From Bordetella parapertussis (lineage in GTDB: Bacteria; Pseudomonadota; Gammaproteobacteria; Burkholderiales; Burkholderiaceae_A), in the NCBI GenBank assembly GCA_945901825.1, contig CAMDMC010000011.1, positions 1-50,811 on the forward strand: 50,811 nt of DNA, given 5' to 3'. Below the pieces are notes generated by a model, which saw only the letters and a list, made by a program, of their open reading frames with translations, searched no databases and was not told where the DNA came from. Below, piece by piece: positions 9,146 through 19,167 of the stretch (within the stretch, counting starts at the first letter, position 1; every line of letters begins with the position of its first letter). The translations under genes and the position numbers were made by a program.

Positions 9146-10287
9146 GCCCTCTGGCTCGGCTGGCGGTCTTCTTTGCCAGCTACTTTGCGTACGTGGGGCT
9201 CTTTGCCCCCTACCTGTCACTCTGGCTTAACGGCCGTGGTTTTTCGCCCGCCGAAATTGGGCTTTTAGCCTCTCCTATGCAATGGACCCGGGTGGTGGGT
9301 CCGCCGGTCTGGGGTGCGCTTGCCGATCGTGACCATCCCGATCGTCTGCCGAGAATGCTCGTTACCTGCTCGTTGATTGCGCTGGGCTTTGCAGGGCTTT
9401 TGCTGTTTGATTGGTCGCTCTGGGCGTTGTTTGCAGTGCTTTTTGCAATGAGCTTTTTTCTAAGTGGCCTCATACCCGTTACCGAGTCGATGACCATTAA
9501 GGCCACAGGCGGCGATCTGGGGCGCTATGGCCGCGTGCGTCTCTGGGGCTCGGTGGGTTTTATTGTTGCTGTGCTTGTAAGCGGCTGGCTTTTTGATCGA
9601 ATTGGAATTGAGGCCCTGCCTTTCGGGCTTTTGGTGGTGTTGGGCTTGCTGGTCTTTGCAGCAAGAGGCCTGCAAAGCGAGCCGGTTTTGGCTGAGCGCC
9701 CTGCCAGGCTTTCTTACAGAGAAATTCTTGCAACGCCTGCGGTGAAAGGCTTTTTATTTGCAAGCTTTCTCATGCTCTTAGCCCATGCCCCGCTCTACAC
9801 GCTTTTCTCGCTCTGGCTTGAGCAAAAGGGCTACAGCCGCACGCAGATTGGTCTGCTCTGGACGCTTGGCGTAATTGCCGAAATTCTGGTCTTTCAGTTT
9901 CAACGCCATTTCTTCGCCTGGCTTTCGGTTGCCACCATCTGGCGGCTTAGCTATGCGGTCACAGCCCTTCGCTTTGCGCTTATAAGCATCTCCGAGGGCG
10001 GTCTCCTTATTCTTCTGCTTGCCCAGGCCATGCATGCCGTCACCTTCGGGCTGCATCACAGTGCTTCGGTGGCCTTGGTTCGGCAGTGGTTTCCTCAGGC
10101 GGCCCAGGCGCGCGGGCAGGCCCTTTACACCATGGCCGCCTATGGGCTTGGAGGCTCGCTTGGCGGAATTGCGGCAGGCTCCCTCTGGGAGGCCTTTTTT
10201 CCAGAGGCAGCCTTCTGGGCCGCAGCCCTTGCCGCGCTTGCAGGCCTTGCAGTCTCGGGCTGGGTGATTCGGCATGCCAAGCATTAA
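9142..10287 (+). CDS. MFS transporter, HcaT/PPP-like (MFS_1-like)
   Basis: This is a 381-residue membrane protein with about 12 hydrophobic segments. The start [20 protein letters not shown] and the following [16 protein letters not shown] are typical of the MFS_1-like group that includes HcaT (3-phenylpropionate porter) and nucleoside-H+ symporter relatives. The conserved loop [15 protein letters not shown] lies after segment 4 and the second half begins near [25 protein letters not shown]. The substrate is not predictable. The start codon is TTG at 9142, overlapping the aroC stop. There is no nearby ATG in frame at the N-terminus, so TTG is the best choice. The leu genes follow 64 bases later. 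Confidence 0.88.
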   Translation: MSPLARLAVFFASYFAYVGLFAPYLSLWLNGRGFSPAEIGLLASPMQWTRVVGPPVWGALADRDHPDRLPRMLVTCSLIALGFAGLLLFDWSLWALFAVLFAMSFFLSGLIPVTESMTIKATGGDLGRYGRVRLWGSVGFIVAVLVSGWLFDRIGIEALPFGLLVVLGLLVFAARGLQSEPVLAERPARLSYREILATPAVKGFLFASFLMLLAHAPLYTLFSLWLEQKGYSRTQIGLLWTLGVIAEILVFQFQRHFFAWLSVATIWRLSYAVTALRFALISISEGGLLILLLAQAMHAVTFGLHHSASVALVRQWFPQAAQARGQALYTMAAYGLGGSLGGIAAGSLWEAFFPEAAFWAAALAALAGLAVSGWVIRHAKH

Positions 10288-10351
10288 GAGCTCGGCCATA
10301 AGCTAGGCGATAATGTAGACCGCTTTGACCTGCAACGAAGGACACCCAGTC

Positions 10352-11761
10352 ATGCCCACCCTATACGACAAGCTTTTTGACGAGCACGTTGTCGACCGTC
10401 AGGACGACGGCACCTGCCTGCTTTACATTGACAGGCACCTTGTTCATGAAGTGACAAGTCCTCAGGCCTTTGAGGGACTCCAAATAGCGGGAAGGCCACT
10501 GTGGCGCAATTCAGCCAACCTAGCCGTTGTTGACCACAATGTGCCAACTCAGGGCAGAGCCCAGGGCATTGCAGGCATCAAGGACCCCGTGTCTCGGTTG
10601 CAGGTGGAAACGCTCGATGCCAATGTGAAGACCTTCGACATTAAGTATTTCGGTCTCATGGACCACAGGCAGGGCATTGTGCATGTCATTGGGCCCGAGC
10701 AGGGGGCAACACTGCCCGGCATGACGGTTGTCTGTGGCGACTCACACACCAGTACCCACGGGGCTTTTGCCTGCCTGGCCTTTGGCATTGGCACCTCCGA
10801 AGTCGAACATGTTCTTGCCACACAGTGCCTCCTTATGAAGAAGGCGAAGAACCTTCTTATCAAAGTGGAGGGCACGGTTGGTGCAGGTGTGACTGCCAAA
10901 GATATTGTGTTGGCCGTTATTGGAAAAATAGGTACAGCAGGAGGTACAGGCTATGCCATTGAGTTTGCGGGCTCCGCCATTCGCGGGCTTTCAATGGAAG
11001 GTCGCATGACACTCTGCAATATGGCTATTGAGGCCGGCGCGCGCGCAGGCATGGTGGCCTTCGATGAAGTCACGCAGGCCTATGTGACCTCGCGTCCCCT
11101 CGCGCCCAAGGCAGAGATTTGGGACAAGGCCTTGGCCTACTGGAAGACGCTGCATTCCGATGCCAACGCCCAGTTCGATAAGGTTGTGGAGATTGCCGCA
11201 GAATCCATCGAGCCTCAGGTGACCTGGGGCACATCGCCCGAGATGGTCTTACCCATTGGTGCGCGGGTGCCCAATCCAAGCAACGAAGCCGACCCCAGTC
11301 GACGCGAGGGTATGACGCGAGCCTTGCATTACATGAACCTTGAGCCCAACACGCCTATCGCCGACATTCGTATCGACAAGGTCTTCATTGGGTCCTGCAC
11401 CAACTCGCGCATTGAAGATCTGCGGGCGGCCGCTGCCGTGGTGAAGGGGCGGAAAAAGGCTGAATCCGTGAAACTTGCCATGGTTGTTCCGGGCTCGGGC
11501 CTTGTGAAGGCGCAGGCTGAGCGCGAAGGGCTTGATACGATTTTTAAAGAGGCTGGGTTTGAATGGCGTGAGCCGGGATGCTCCATGTGTCTGGCCATGA
11601 ATGCCGATCGGCTTGAGCCGGGTGAGCGTTGCGCATCCACAAGCAACCGCAACTTCGAGGGCCGCCAAGGCGCAGGGGGTCGTACTCATTTAGTCTCGCC
11701 TGCAATGGCAGCTGCTGCGGGTGTCGCAGGGCATTTCGTTGACGTAAGGAGCATGGCATGA
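10352..11761 (+). CDS. leuC: 3-isopropylmalate dehydratase, large subunit
   Basis: LeuC with LeuD isomerises 2-isopropylmalate to 3-isopropylmalate in leucine synthesis. It is an aconitase-type [4Fe-4S] protein of 469 residues. The sequence starts [14 protein letters not shown] and has [29 protein letters not shown]. The cluster cysteines are in [13 protein letters not shown] (C349) and [11 protein letters not shown] (C410, C413), close to the E. coli numbers. The frame is open 27 bases upstream to a TTG, but the ATG at 10352 has a GAAGGA site at 10337-10342 and matches the family start. Its stop overlaps the leuD start (ATGA). Confidence 0.98.
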   Translation: MPTLYDKLFDEHVVDRQDDGTCLLYIDRHLVHEVTSPQAFEGLQIAGRPLWRNSANLAVVDHNVPTQGRAQGIAGIKDPVSRLQVETLDANVKTFDIKYFGLMDHRQGIVHVIGPEQGATLPGMTVVCGDSHTSTHGAFACLAFGIGTSEVEHVLATQCLLMKKAKNLLIKVEGTVGAGVTAKDIVLAVIGKIGTAGGTGYAIEFAGSAIRGLSMEGRMTLCNMAIEAGARAGMVAFDEVTQAYVTSRPLAPKAEIWDKALAYWKTLHSDANAQFDKVVEIAAESIEPQVTWGTSPEMVLPIGARVPNPSNEADPSRREGMTRALHYMNLEPNTPIADIRIDKVFIGSCTNSRIEDLRAAAAVVKGRKKAESVKLAMVVPGSGLVKAQAEREGLDTIFKEAGFEWREPGCSMCLAMNADRLEPGERCASTSNRNFEGRQGAGGRTHLVSPAMAAAAGVAGHFVDVRSMA

Positions 11762-12441
11762 CGCCTTTGACCATTCACCAAGGGCTGGTCGCCCCCCTTG
11801 ATCGGGCCAATGTCGATACCGACGCCATCATTCCGAAGCAATTCTTGAAGTCCATTAAACGGGCAGGGTTTGGCCCCAACCTGTTTGATGCCTGGCGTTA
11901 CCTGGACGAGGGTCAGCCCGGCATGGACTGCAACAAGCGGGCGTTGCGGCCCGAGTTTGTTTTGAATCAGCCGCGCTACAAGGGCGCCAGTGTTCTGCTT
12001 GCCCGTCAGAACTTTGGTTGTGGGTCGTCTCGGGAGCATGCACCTTGGGCTCTTGAGGACTTCGGATTCCGAGTGCTTATTGCACCGTCGTACGCGGACA
12101 TTTTTTTCAATAACTGCTTTAAGAACGGGCTTTTGCCGATTGTGCTTCCGGGCGAGAGGGTGGACGAGCTGTTTCGCCTCACCGAGGCGCACAAGGGGTT
12201 TTCGCTTGAAATCAACCTGCCTGATCAGACCGTGCGGGCCTTGCCACCGGTGGGTGCAACAACCAGCACGTTTGAGTGTTCATTTGAGGTTGAGTCGTTT
12301 CGTAAGCACTGCCTTGTAAATGGGCTCGATGACATCGGCCTTACCCTTCAGAAGGCTGAAGCCATTCGGACTTTTGAGGCAAAACGTCTTTCTGAAAAAC
12401 CATGGCTCGGGGCAGACCCACATAAGGCGCTTGCCAACTAA
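11758..12441 (+). CDS. leuD: 3-isopropylmalate dehydratase, small subunit
   Basis: LeuD is the small swivelling subunit that completes the LeuC active site. The 227-residue protein shows the family start ([28 protein letters not shown]), the loop [21 protein letters not shown] (here VLLARQ), and [14 protein letters not shown]. The ATG overlaps the leuC stop by four bases, so production of the two subunits is likely coupled. leuB follows after 15 bases. Confidence 0.98.
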   Translation: MTPLTIHQGLVAPLDRANVDTDAIIPKQFLKSIKRAGFGPNLFDAWRYLDEGQPGMDCNKRALRPEFVLNQPRYKGASVLLARQNFGCGSSREHAPWALEDFGFRVLIAPSYADIFFNNCFKNGLLPIVLPGERVDELFRLTEAHKGFSLEINLPDQTVRALPPVGATTSTFECSFEVESFRKHCLVNGLDDIGLTLQKAEAIRTFEAKRLSEKPWLGADPHKALAN

Positions 12442-12456
12442 CCAACGAGGTTTATT

Positions 12457-13536
12457 TTGTCCACCTTAAATATTGCGGTGCTTGCTGGCGATGGCATTGG
12501 CCCTGAAATTACCGAGCAGGCTGTTGCTGTCTTAGAGCGACTTGCCGTCCAGGGTCAGTTCACCCTGAATCTTGAGCACGCCGCTGTTGGCGGGGCAGGC
12601 TACCGTGCAAACGGCCATCCTTTGCCTGAAGGTACGCTCGCCCTTGCACGGTCAAGCCAGGCCATTTTGTTTGGAAGTGTGGGCGACTTCAGCTTAGACC
12701 ATCTTCCGCGGGAATTGCGTCCTGAGCAGGCGATTCTTGGCCTGCGTAAAGCCCTTGGTCTTTTTGCCAATCTTCGGCCTGCGGTTGTTTTCCCCGAGCT
12801 TGGCCATGCCTCAACTCTCAAACCCGAGATTGTCTCGGGCATGGACATTCTTATTGTTCGTGAGCTCACTGGTGATATTTACTTTGGACAGCCACGTGGT
12901 ATTCGACGGCTCGAGAATGGCGACCGTGAGGGCTTTGACACCATGGTCTACAACGAAACCGAGATTCGACGTATTGGCCGGGTGGCCTTTGAAGCCGCAG
13001 CCAAACGAAGCCGTAGGCTTTGCTCGGTGGATAAGGCCAATGTGCTTGAAACCACCCAGCTTTGGCGCGACGTTATGACAGAGCTTGCCGCAGACTACCC
13101 AAACATTGAGCTCTCGCACATGTACGTTGATAACGCAGCCATGCAGCTTCTAAAAAATCCCAAGCAGTTCGACGTGATGGTCACGGGCAATATGTTTGGC
13201 GATATCTTGTCGGACGAGGCCTCCATGCTGACTGGCTCCATTGGTATGCTTGCCTCGGCCTCGCTGGATTCAAACAACAAGGGGCTCTATGAGCCTATTC
13301 ATGGCTCTGCGCCCGATATCGCAGGCCAAGACAAGGCTAACCCTCTGGCCACCATATTGTCAGCAGCCATGATGCTGCGCTACAGCTTTGGTCTTGAGGC
13401 GTCTGCCCAGGCCATTGAGCAGGCTGTATCGAAGGTTCTTGGGCAGGGCTATGCCACGGCTGACATTCAGCGTCCTGGTGCTCAGATGGTTGGAACCAAG
13501 GCCATGGGCCAGGCAGTTGTCGCAGCCTTGGGCTAG
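12457..13536 (+). CDS. leuB: 3-isopropylmalate dehydrogenase
   Basis: LeuB oxidises and decarboxylates 3-isopropylmalate to 2-oxoisocaproate with NAD. The 359-residue protein begins with [14 protein letters not shown] and has the substrate arginines in [16 protein letters not shown] and [15 protein letters not shown]. It also has the catalytic tyrosine region [17 protein letters not shown], the metal-binding [27 protein letters not shown] and the NAD adenine loop [18 protein letters not shown]. The start is TTG at 12457 with an ACGAGG site six bases upstream. No ATG lies near the N-terminus, so the TTG is well supported. It completes a leuCDB operon. Confidence 0.98.
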   Translation: MSTLNIAVLAGDGIGPEITEQAVAVLERLAVQGQFTLNLEHAAVGGAGYRANGHPLPEGTLALARSSQAILFGSVGDFSLDHLPRELRPEQAILGLRKALGLFANLRPAVVFPELGHASTLKPEIVSGMDILIVRELTGDIYFGQPRGIRRLENGDREGFDTMVYNETEIRRIGRVAFEAAAKRSRRLCSVDKANVLETTQLWRDVMTELAADYPNIELSHMYVDNAAMQLLKNPKQFDVMVTGNMFGDILSDEASMLTGSIGMLASASLDSNNKGLYEPIHGSAPDIAGQDKANPLATILSAAMMLRYSFGLEASAQAIEQAVSKVLGQGYATADIQRPGAQMVGTKAMGQAVVAALG

Positions 13537-13583
13537 GCAATAGAAAAGATTGATAGGCGCAAACCGATAAAGGGAGTCAAGCA

Positions 13584-14717
13584 ATGCGCGTAGGACTTGT
13601 GGGATGGCGGGGCATGGTGGGTTCGGTTTTAATGACCCGAATGGTTGAAGAGTCTGACTTCGGCCAGTTTGAGGCACGGTTTTTCTCGACCTCAAACGCT
13701 GGTGCACTGTTGCCGACCTCGCTTGTTGGTCTGCCGAAGGTTGACCCAACCCTTTACCATGCCCACGACCTGTCGGCGCTCAAAGAATGCGATGTCGTAC
13801 TCACCTGCCAGGGAAGCGACTACACCAAAGAGGTCTATGAACCTTTACGTCAGGCTGGCTGGTCGGGCTACTGGATTGATGCTGCTAAGACACTGCGCAT
13901 GAGGGACGACGCCGTGGTTGTGCTTGACCCTGTGAACCAGCCTGTTATTGATCAGGCTTTGAACAAGGGCATCAAAAATTTCATCGGTGGTAACTGCACG
14001 GTGAGCTGCATGCTTATGGGTGTGGGCGCCCTGTACAAGGCAGGTCTTGTGGAGTTCATGACAGCAACCACCTACCAGGCCGCCTCCGGCGGTGGCGCTC
14101 AGCACATGCGCGAACTTCTAAGCCAGATGGGAACCTTGAATGCGTCCGTGCGCCAGCTGCTTGATGACCCGGCCAGCGCCATTTTAGAAATTGATCTACA
14201 GGTCTTGGCAACCCAGCAGAGCCTCTCGGCCGAGCAGACCCAGCATTTTTTGGTTCCTCTTGCGGGCAGCCTCATTCCCTGGATTGATGCCGACCGTGGG
14301 GATGGCACGAGCCTCGAGGAATGGAAGGGGGGTGCTGAGACCAACAAAATTCTGGGTCGCGGCCCCGGTTTTAATCAGCCAGCGATTCCTATCGATTCTA
14401 TTTGTGTTCGTATTGGTGCCATGCGCTGTCATAGCCAGTCGCTTATGTTCAAACTCAATAAAAATGTGCCACTGAAGGACATTGAGCAGATGATTGCCGA
14501 AGACAACCCCTGGGTTCGGCTTATTCCGAATACCAAAGAAGACAGTATCCAAGAGCTCACGCCGGTCAAGGTAACGGGCAGCCTGAATATTGCTGTGGGA
14601 CGGCTTCGCAAACTCGCCATGGGCGAGCAGTACCTGGGTGCCTTTACCATCGGGGACCAGTTGTTGTGGGGAGCCGCCGAGCCACTCCGCCGTATGTTGC
14701 GCATTCTGATGCGTTAA
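13584..14717 (+). CDS. asd: Aspartate-semialdehyde dehydrogenase
   Basis: Asd reduces aspartyl phosphate to aspartate semialdehyde, the branch point to lysine/diaminopimelate, threonine and methionine. The 377-residue protein starts MRVGLVGWRGMVGSVLMTRM (NADP fold). The nucleophilic cysteine is C138 in GGNCTVSCMLMG, and YQAASGGGAQHMREL and RIGAMRCHSQSL follow. This is the Gram-negative long form, as in E. coli. A good AAAGGGAG site lies before the ATG. Its TAA overlaps the ATG of truA (TAATG). Many Burkholderiales carry fimV between asd and truA, and it is absent here. Confidence 0.98.
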   Translation: MRVGLVGWRGMVGSVLMTRMVEESDFGQFEARFFSTSNAGALLPTSLVGLPKVDPTLYHAHDLSALKECDVVLTCQGSDYTKEVYEPLRQAGWSGYWIDAAKTLRMRDDAVVVLDPVNQPVIDQALNKGIKNFIGGNCTVSCMLMGVGALYKAGLVEFMTATTYQAASGGGAQHMRELLSQMGTLNASVRQLLDDPASAILEIDLQVLATQQSLSAEQTQHFLVPLAGSLIPWIDADRGDGTSLEEWKGGAETNKILGRGPGFNQPAIPIDSICVRIGAMRCHSQSLMFKLNKNVPLKDIEQMIAEDNPWVRLIPNTKEDSIQELTPVKVTGSLNIAVGRLRKLAMGEQYLGAFTIGDQLLWGAAEPLRRMLRILMR

Positions 14718-15496
14718 TGCCCTATCGACTTGCCCTCGGCCTGGCCTACGACGGAACGCATTTTCAGGGCTGGCAGACTCAGCCCTCGGGGGCGTCGGTT
14801 CAAGACCATCTTGAGCGCGCCTTAGCATCGTTTGTTGGTGAGCCGGTTGCCTGCGTCTGCGCAGGTCGCACCGACGCAGGCGTTCATGCCAAAGGCCAAG
14901 TGGTGCATATCGATGTCAAGGTTGAGCGGCCCGTCTGGAACTGGGTTCGCGGGGTTAACTCGTTTCTGCCCTCGGGTATACGGGTACAGTGGGCAAGCCC
15001 TGTGGCTCCTGATTTTCATGCAAGGTTCTCAGCAAGGTCACGGGCCTACCGTTACACGCTTTATAACCATGCGGTGGACTCTCCCTTGCAGAGTCGCTTT
15101 GCCACCTGGGTTTTTCAGCCACTTGATCACCTCGCCATGCATGCGGCCGCTCAGGCCTTGGTGGGCGAGCACGACTTTTCGAGCTTTCGGGCGGCTCAGT
15201 GTCAGGCGCAGTCGCCTGTTCGCAGGCTCTCGTCAGTGATTGTCTCGCGTGACAACCGCTTGGTTACCATCGATATACGTGCCAATGCCTTTCTGCACCA
15301 CATGGTTCGCAACATTGTGGGCAGCCTTGTGGCGGTCGGCCAAGGGGCCCAGAAGGAAGATCATCTGGCCAACCTGCTTGCGATTAAAGACCGTCGCTTG
15401 GCAGACCGTACATTTCCTGCCCAGGGGCTGTGCCTTGAGCATGTCGAGTACGATCAAGTCTTCGTATGCGAACCCGAGTCAAAATCTGTGGATTAA
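14717..15496 (+). CDS. truA: tRNA pseudouridine(38-40) synthase
   Basis: TruA makes pseudouridine at positions 38-40 in the anticodon stem of many tRNAs. The 259-residue protein starts MPYRLALGLAYDGTHFQGWQTQ. The catalytic aspartate is D53 in CAGRTDAGVHAKGQV. ARFSARSRAYRYTLYN follows, and FLHHMVRNIVGSLVAVG is near the end. The frame extends upstream into asd, but the ATG overlapping the asd stop matches the family start. No separate ribosome site is seen, so translation probably depends on coupling to asd. The 3' end overlaps trpF by 31 bases. Confidence 0.97.
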   Translation: MPYRLALGLAYDGTHFQGWQTQPSGASVQDHLERALASFVGEPVACVCAGRTDAGVHAKGQVVHIDVKVERPVWNWVRGVNSFLPSGIRVQWASPVAPDFHARFSARSRAYRYTLYNHAVDSPLQSRFATWVFQPLDHLAMHAAAQALVGEHDFSSFRAAQCQAQSPVRRLSSVIVSRDNRLVTIDIRANAFLHHMVRNIVGSLVAVGQGAQKEDHLANLLAIKDRRLADRTFPAQGLCLEHVEYDQVFVCEPESKSVD

Positions 15497-16158
15497 CCCG
15501 GCCCGACGAGGCCATCGAGGCCTGCCGCCTTGGTGCAGATGCCATTGGCCTTGTTTTCTATGAAAAAAGCCCCCGGGCTGTCACCCTTGACCAGGCGCTT
15601 GCCATTCGACGTGCCCTGCCACCCTGGGTCTGTTCGGTTGGACTCTTTGTGAATAGTCCTGCAGACACTATTCGTTCCACTGCCCAGGCCGTTGGCCTAA
15701 GCCATATACAGCTCCATGGGGATGAACCGCCCGAGCTTGCGGCCGGGCTTGGGCGCCCAGTCATTAAGGCCATTCGCTTAGGTCCTTCACTGTCTCGTGA
15801 ATCCCAAGCGCTTGACGACCTGGCCGCGGAACTTAAAGCCTGGCAGCCGGTTGTCCAGGCGATCCTATTTGATGCCGACTCAGCCGGATTCGGAGGCAGT
15901 GGCAGCCGATTCGACTGGGGGCTCTTACCGAGGCTTACCGCTGGATTGGAAGATCGGTGGGTTTTAAGCGGGGGGCTGGATCCTGGCAATGTTGAGCAGG
16001 CGATCTGCACCACGCATGCCCCTTGTGTTGACGTCTCCTCAGGCGTCGAGCAGCAAGACCAGGGCATTGTTCACAAGGGACGCAAAGATTTGCGTAAGAT
16101 GAGGGAGTTCCTGCAGGCTGTAGCCCAAGCAGACGCGCGACAAATTCCGGAGTTATGA
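15466..16158 (+). CDS. trpF: Phosphoribosylanthranilate isomerase
   Basis: TrpF performs the Amadori rearrangement of phosphoribosylanthranilate in tryptophan synthesis. The 230-residue TIM-barrel protein starts MRTRVKICGLTRPDEAIEA, with the catalytic cysteine in KICGLT. It continues with GADAIGLVFYEKSPRAV, HIQLHGDE and the phosphate-binding VLSGGLDPGNVEQAI, and the catalytic aspartate is in LFDADSAGFGGSGSRFDW. It ends with CVDVSSGVE. The ATG lies inside the 3' end of truA (31-base overlap in a different frame), and this start fits the family precisely. trpB follows after 3 bases. Confidence 0.97.
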   Translation: MRTRVKICGLTRPDEAIEACRLGADAIGLVFYEKSPRAVTLDQALAIRRALPPWVCSVGLFVNSPADTIRSTAQAVGLSHIQLHGDEPPELAAGLGRPVIKAIRLGPSLSRESQALDDLAAELKAWQPVVQAILFDADSAGFGGSGSRFDWGLLPRLTAGLEDRWVLSGGLDPGNVEQAICTTHAPCVDVSSGVEQQDQGIVHKGRKDLRKMREFLQAVAQADARQIPEL

Positions 16159-16161
16159 ATC

Positions 16162-17373
16162 ATGAAGCCAAACGATTTGCCTTATAACTACCCCGATGCC
16201 TCTGGCCATTTTGGGCCTTACGGGGGGTCTTTTGTGTCAGAAACATTGGTTTTTGCTCTGGAAGACCTTAAGGCAGCCTATGCCAAGCTGAAGGATGACC
16301 CCGCTTTTATCGAGGAGTTGACCCGAGAACTCAAGCATTTCGTTGGCAGGCCAAGTCCTATTTATCATGCCCGTCGCTGGTCCAACGAGCTGGGCGGCGC
16401 TCAAATTTACTTCAAGCGTGAAGACCTTAACCATACGGGCGCCCACAAAGTAAACAACACCATCGGACAGGCCTTGCTTGCTCGTGCAATGGGTAAGCCA
16501 AGGGTTATTGCGGAGACAGGAGCGGGGCAGCACGGCGTTGCAACGGCCACTGTCGCAGCCCGGTTTGGTATGAAGTGTGTTGTTTACATGGGCTCAACCG
16601 ACGTGGCCCGGCAGGCGGCAAATGTCTATCGTATGAAGCTGCTGGGCGCAGAAGTTGTGCCTGTTGAAAGTGGCTCAAAAACGCTTAAAGACGCGCTGAA
16701 CGAGGCCATGCGCGACTGGGTAACAAATGTTGAAGACACCTTCTACATTATTGGTACGGTGGCGGGCCCTCATCCCTATCCCTCCATGGTGCGTGACTTC
16801 AACTCGGTGGTTGGCAAAGAGTGCCTCTGGCAGATGCCCGAACTCATTGGGCAGCAGCCCGATATTATTGTTGCCTGTGTCGGTGGGGGTAGCAACGCCA
16901 TGGGCATTTTCTACGACTACATCGACAAGCCCGGGGTACGTCTTATTGGGGTTGAGGCAGGAGGCGAGGGTGTGCAGTCTGGCCATCATGCGGCCTCGCT
17001 TACGGCAGGAACCCCCGGCGTCTTGCATGGCAATCGAACCTATTTGCTGCAAGATGCCAATGGTCAAATTACAGAAACCCATTCGGTCTCAGCAGGGCTT
17101 GACTACCCTGGGGTTGGACCCGAACATGCCTGGCTGAAAGACTCTGGTCGCGCCGAATACGTTCCCGTGAACGACGACGAGGCACTTGAGGCCTTCCATC
17201 ATTGCTGTCGTATCGAGGGCATTATTCCTGCGCTTGAGACAAGCCATGCCTTAGCCTATGCAGCCAAGCTTGCGCCCACCCTGCCGAAGGATAAGTCCAT
17301 TCTGGTGAACTTATCGGGTCGAGGCGACAAGGACATGCATACCGTTGCTCAGGCCTCTGGCCTTCAGATGTAG
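16162..17373 (+). CDS. trpB: Tryptophan synthase, beta subunit
   Basis: TrpB joins indole to serine to make tryptophan and works as an alpha2beta2 complex with TrpA. The 403-residue PLP enzyme shows [19 protein letters not shown], the PLP lysine in [11 protein letters not shown] (K96), and [20 protein letters not shown], with the catalytic glutamate in AETGAGQ. It also has the phosphate loop [12 protein letters not shown] and ends with [15 protein letters not shown]. All key residues are present. In many Burkholderiales an adenine methyltransferase gene lies between trpB and trpA. Here the gap is only 48 bases. Confidence 0.98.
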   Translation: MKPNDLPYNYPDASGHFGPYGGSFVSETLVFALEDLKAAYAKLKDDPAFIEELTRELKHFVGRPSPIYHARRWSNELGGAQIYFKREDLNHTGAHKVNNTIGQALLARAMGKPRVIAETGAGQHGVATATVAARFGMKCVVYMGSTDVARQAANVYRMKLLGAEVVPVESGSKTLKDALNEAMRDWVTNVEDTFYIIGTVAGPHPYPSMVRDFNSVVGKECLWQMPELIGQQPDIIVACVGGGSNAMGIFYDYIDKPGVRLIGVEAGGEGVQSGHHAASLTAGTPGVLHGNRTYLLQDANGQITETHSVSAGLDYPGVGPEHAWLKDSGRAEYVPVNDDEALEAFHHCCRIEGIIPALETSHALAYAAKLAPTLPKDKSILVNLSGRGDKDMHTVAQASGLQM

Positions 17374-17421
17374 GCAAGCCTTCGAGTGCATCTGGGTATT
17401 GCTGGTTAAAAGGGGAAGGCT

Positions 17422-18237
17422 TTGGCATCAACGCGGCTCTTAGAGTGCTTTAAGGCTTTGCAGTCCCAGGGTCGCAAGGCACTCATTCCCTACGTTACAG
17501 CAGGAGATCCCTCCCCCGATGCAACGGTGAACCTCATGCACACGCTTGTGGCCTCGGGAGCCGATGTTATTGAGCTCGGCGTTCCGTTTTCCGACCCCAT
17601 GGCCGATGGCCCAGTGATTCAGCGTTCAAGTGAGCGTGCCTTGGCCCGTGGCGTGAGCCTTTCAAACTGCCTTGACTGGGTGAAGACCTTTCGTGAGACC
17701 GATAACCAAACACCCGTTGTGCTTATGGGCTATGCCAACCCTATTGAGCGCATGGGAGTAACCGCCTTTGTCGCCAAGGCCGCACAGGTTGGAGTGGATG
17801 GTGTGCTGGTGGTGGACTACCCACCCGAAGAAAGCGAGGCCTTCGCATCGGCCTTGCGTGAGCACGATCTTGATCCCATTTTTCTTCTTGCACCCACCTC
17901 AAGTCTTGAGCGTATACAGAAGGTGGCCAAGCTTGCCGCGGGCTACCTCTACTATGTCTCACTCAAAGGGGTCACCGGGGCAGGCCATTTGGATGTTGAA
18001 CAGGTCGCCCAAAAACTGCAGTCCATTCGCAGCTTCACCAATCTGCCACTGGGTGTTGGTTTCGGTATTTCGGGGCCGGAGTCTGCGGTGTCGGTGGGCC
18101 GACTTGCCGATGCCGTGGTCATTGGCAGCGCCTTAATTCGAACTATGGAGGAGGCTGCCCAGCGCGGCCACGACACCCTGAAGGCTGCGCGAGGTTTTCT
18201 TCATCCGATTCGGCAGGCGCTTGATGCGACTGCCTAG
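17422..18237 (+). CDS. trpA: Tryptophan synthase, alpha subunit
   Basis: TrpA cleaves indole-3-glycerol phosphate and passes indole to TrpB through a tunnel. The 271-residue TIM barrel has the catalytic glutamate in [18 protein letters not shown] and the second catalytic residue, an aspartate, in [28 protein letters not shown] and the phosphate site [12 protein letters not shown] follow. The start is TTG at 17422 with a strong purine run (AGGGGAAGG) a few bases upstream and no ATG nearby. It is the last trp gene here. trpE, trpD, trpG and trpC are not in the window. Confidence 0.97.
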   Translation: MASTRLLECFKALQSQGRKALIPYVTAGDPSPDATVNLMHTLVASGADVIELGVPFSDPMADGPVIQRSSERALARGVSLSNCLDWVKTFRETDNQTPVVLMGYANPIERMGVTAFVAKAAQVGVDGVLVVDYPPEESEAFASALREHDLDPIFLLAPTSSLERIQKVAKLAAGYLYYVSLKGVTGAGHLDVEQVAQKLQSIRSFTNLPLGVGFGISGPESAVSVGRLADAVVIGSALIRTMEEAAQRGHDTLKAARGFLHPIRQALDATA

Positions 18238-18274
18238 CTGGTCTGGGTAGGAACAGGTTTAGGAAGGTTGTGCA

Positions 18275-19153
18275 ATGAGCTGGATAGAGAAACTGCTGCC
18301 CCCGCGTATTCAAGCGCCAACCGAAGTTCGCAGGCGTGCCGTGCCCGAGGGGCTCTGGCTTAAGTGCCCTGCCTGCGATTCGGTTCTCTACAAGACGGAC
18401 CTTGAAAAGAACCTTCAGGTCTGCCCGGCATGCAACCACCATCTTCGAATTCGTGCACGCCAAAGGCTCGATGCCTTGCTTGATCCCGAGCCAAGGCAGG
18501 AACTTGCTCAGGACATCTCCCCGGTTGACACCCTGAAGTTTAAAGACAGCAGACCCTATACCGAGCGGCTGGCCGAAGCCCAAGCCGCCACAGGCGAGAA
18601 AGACGCCCTGGTGGTTATGGCGGGCCAGATTCTTGGCCGGCCAGTGGTTGTTGCCTGTTTTGAGTTCGAGTTCATGGGTGGCTCCATGGGGTCTGTGGTG
18701 GGCGAGAAATTCGCGCTGGGCGTTGAGGCTGCCATTGCGACCCGAGTGCCCTTTATTTCCTTTACCGCCAGCGGTGGCGCCCGTATGCAAGAGGGCCTTT
18801 TTTCGCTCTTGCAAATGGCGAAAACCACTGCGGCCATTCAGCAGCTTGCATCGGAGTCGCTCCCCTATATTTCAGTCTTAACCGACCCCACCATGGGCGG
18901 CGTCTCGGCAAGTTTTGCCTTTATAGCCGATGTCGTTATTGCAGAACCCAAGGCGCTTATTGGGTTTGCAGGCCCTCGGGTTATCGAGCAGACCGTGCGA
19001 GAAAAACTTCCTGAAGGCTTTCAGCGTGCGGAGTTTTTGCTTGCGAAGGGGGCTGTTGACCGCATTGTTGACCGCCGCGAACTGCGACAAGAAATTGCCG
19101 ATTTACTAGGGCTTCTTACTCAGCAACCGCTACCGGCTGAGCCCGCCAGCTAA
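18275..19153 (+). CDS. accD: Acetyl-CoA carboxylase carboxyltransferase, beta subunit
   Basis: AccD with AccA transfers carboxyl from biotin to acetyl-CoA, making malonyl-CoA for fatty acid synthesis. The 292-residue protein has the N-terminal zinc ribbon with cysteines 31, 34, 50 and 53 (CPAC and CPAC). The crotonase-like domain follows with [32 protein letters not shown] sequence (here [18 protein letters not shown]) and [38 protein letters not shown] closes the domain. An AGGAAGG site precedes the ATG. The order accD-folC-SPOR-cvpA-purF is the same as in E. coli. Confidence 0.98.
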   Translation: MSWIEKLLPPRIQAPTEVRRRAVPEGLWLKCPACDSVLYKTDLEKNLQVCPACNHHLRIRARQRLDALLDPEPRQELAQDISPVDTLKFKDSRPYTERLAEAQAATGEKDALVVMAGQILGRPVVVACFEFEFMGGSMGSVVGEKFALGVEAAIATRVPFISFTASGGARMQEGLFSLLQMAKTTAAIQQLASESLPYISVLTDPTMGGVSASFAFIADVVIAEPKALIGFAGPRVIEQTVREKLPEGFQRAEFLLAKGAVDRIVDRRELRQEIADLLGLLTQQPLPAEPAS

Positions 19154-19167
19154 CCATCAGGGCGCGC

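Noticed and set aside
14196..14828. A 210-codon antisense frame over asd and truA
   Set aside because: Both sense genes are complete with all catalytic residues. The antisense translation is a composition by-product.
18143..18814. A 223-codon antisense frame over trpA and accD
   Set aside because: It is antisense to two firmly identified genes and has no recognisable motif or start signal.
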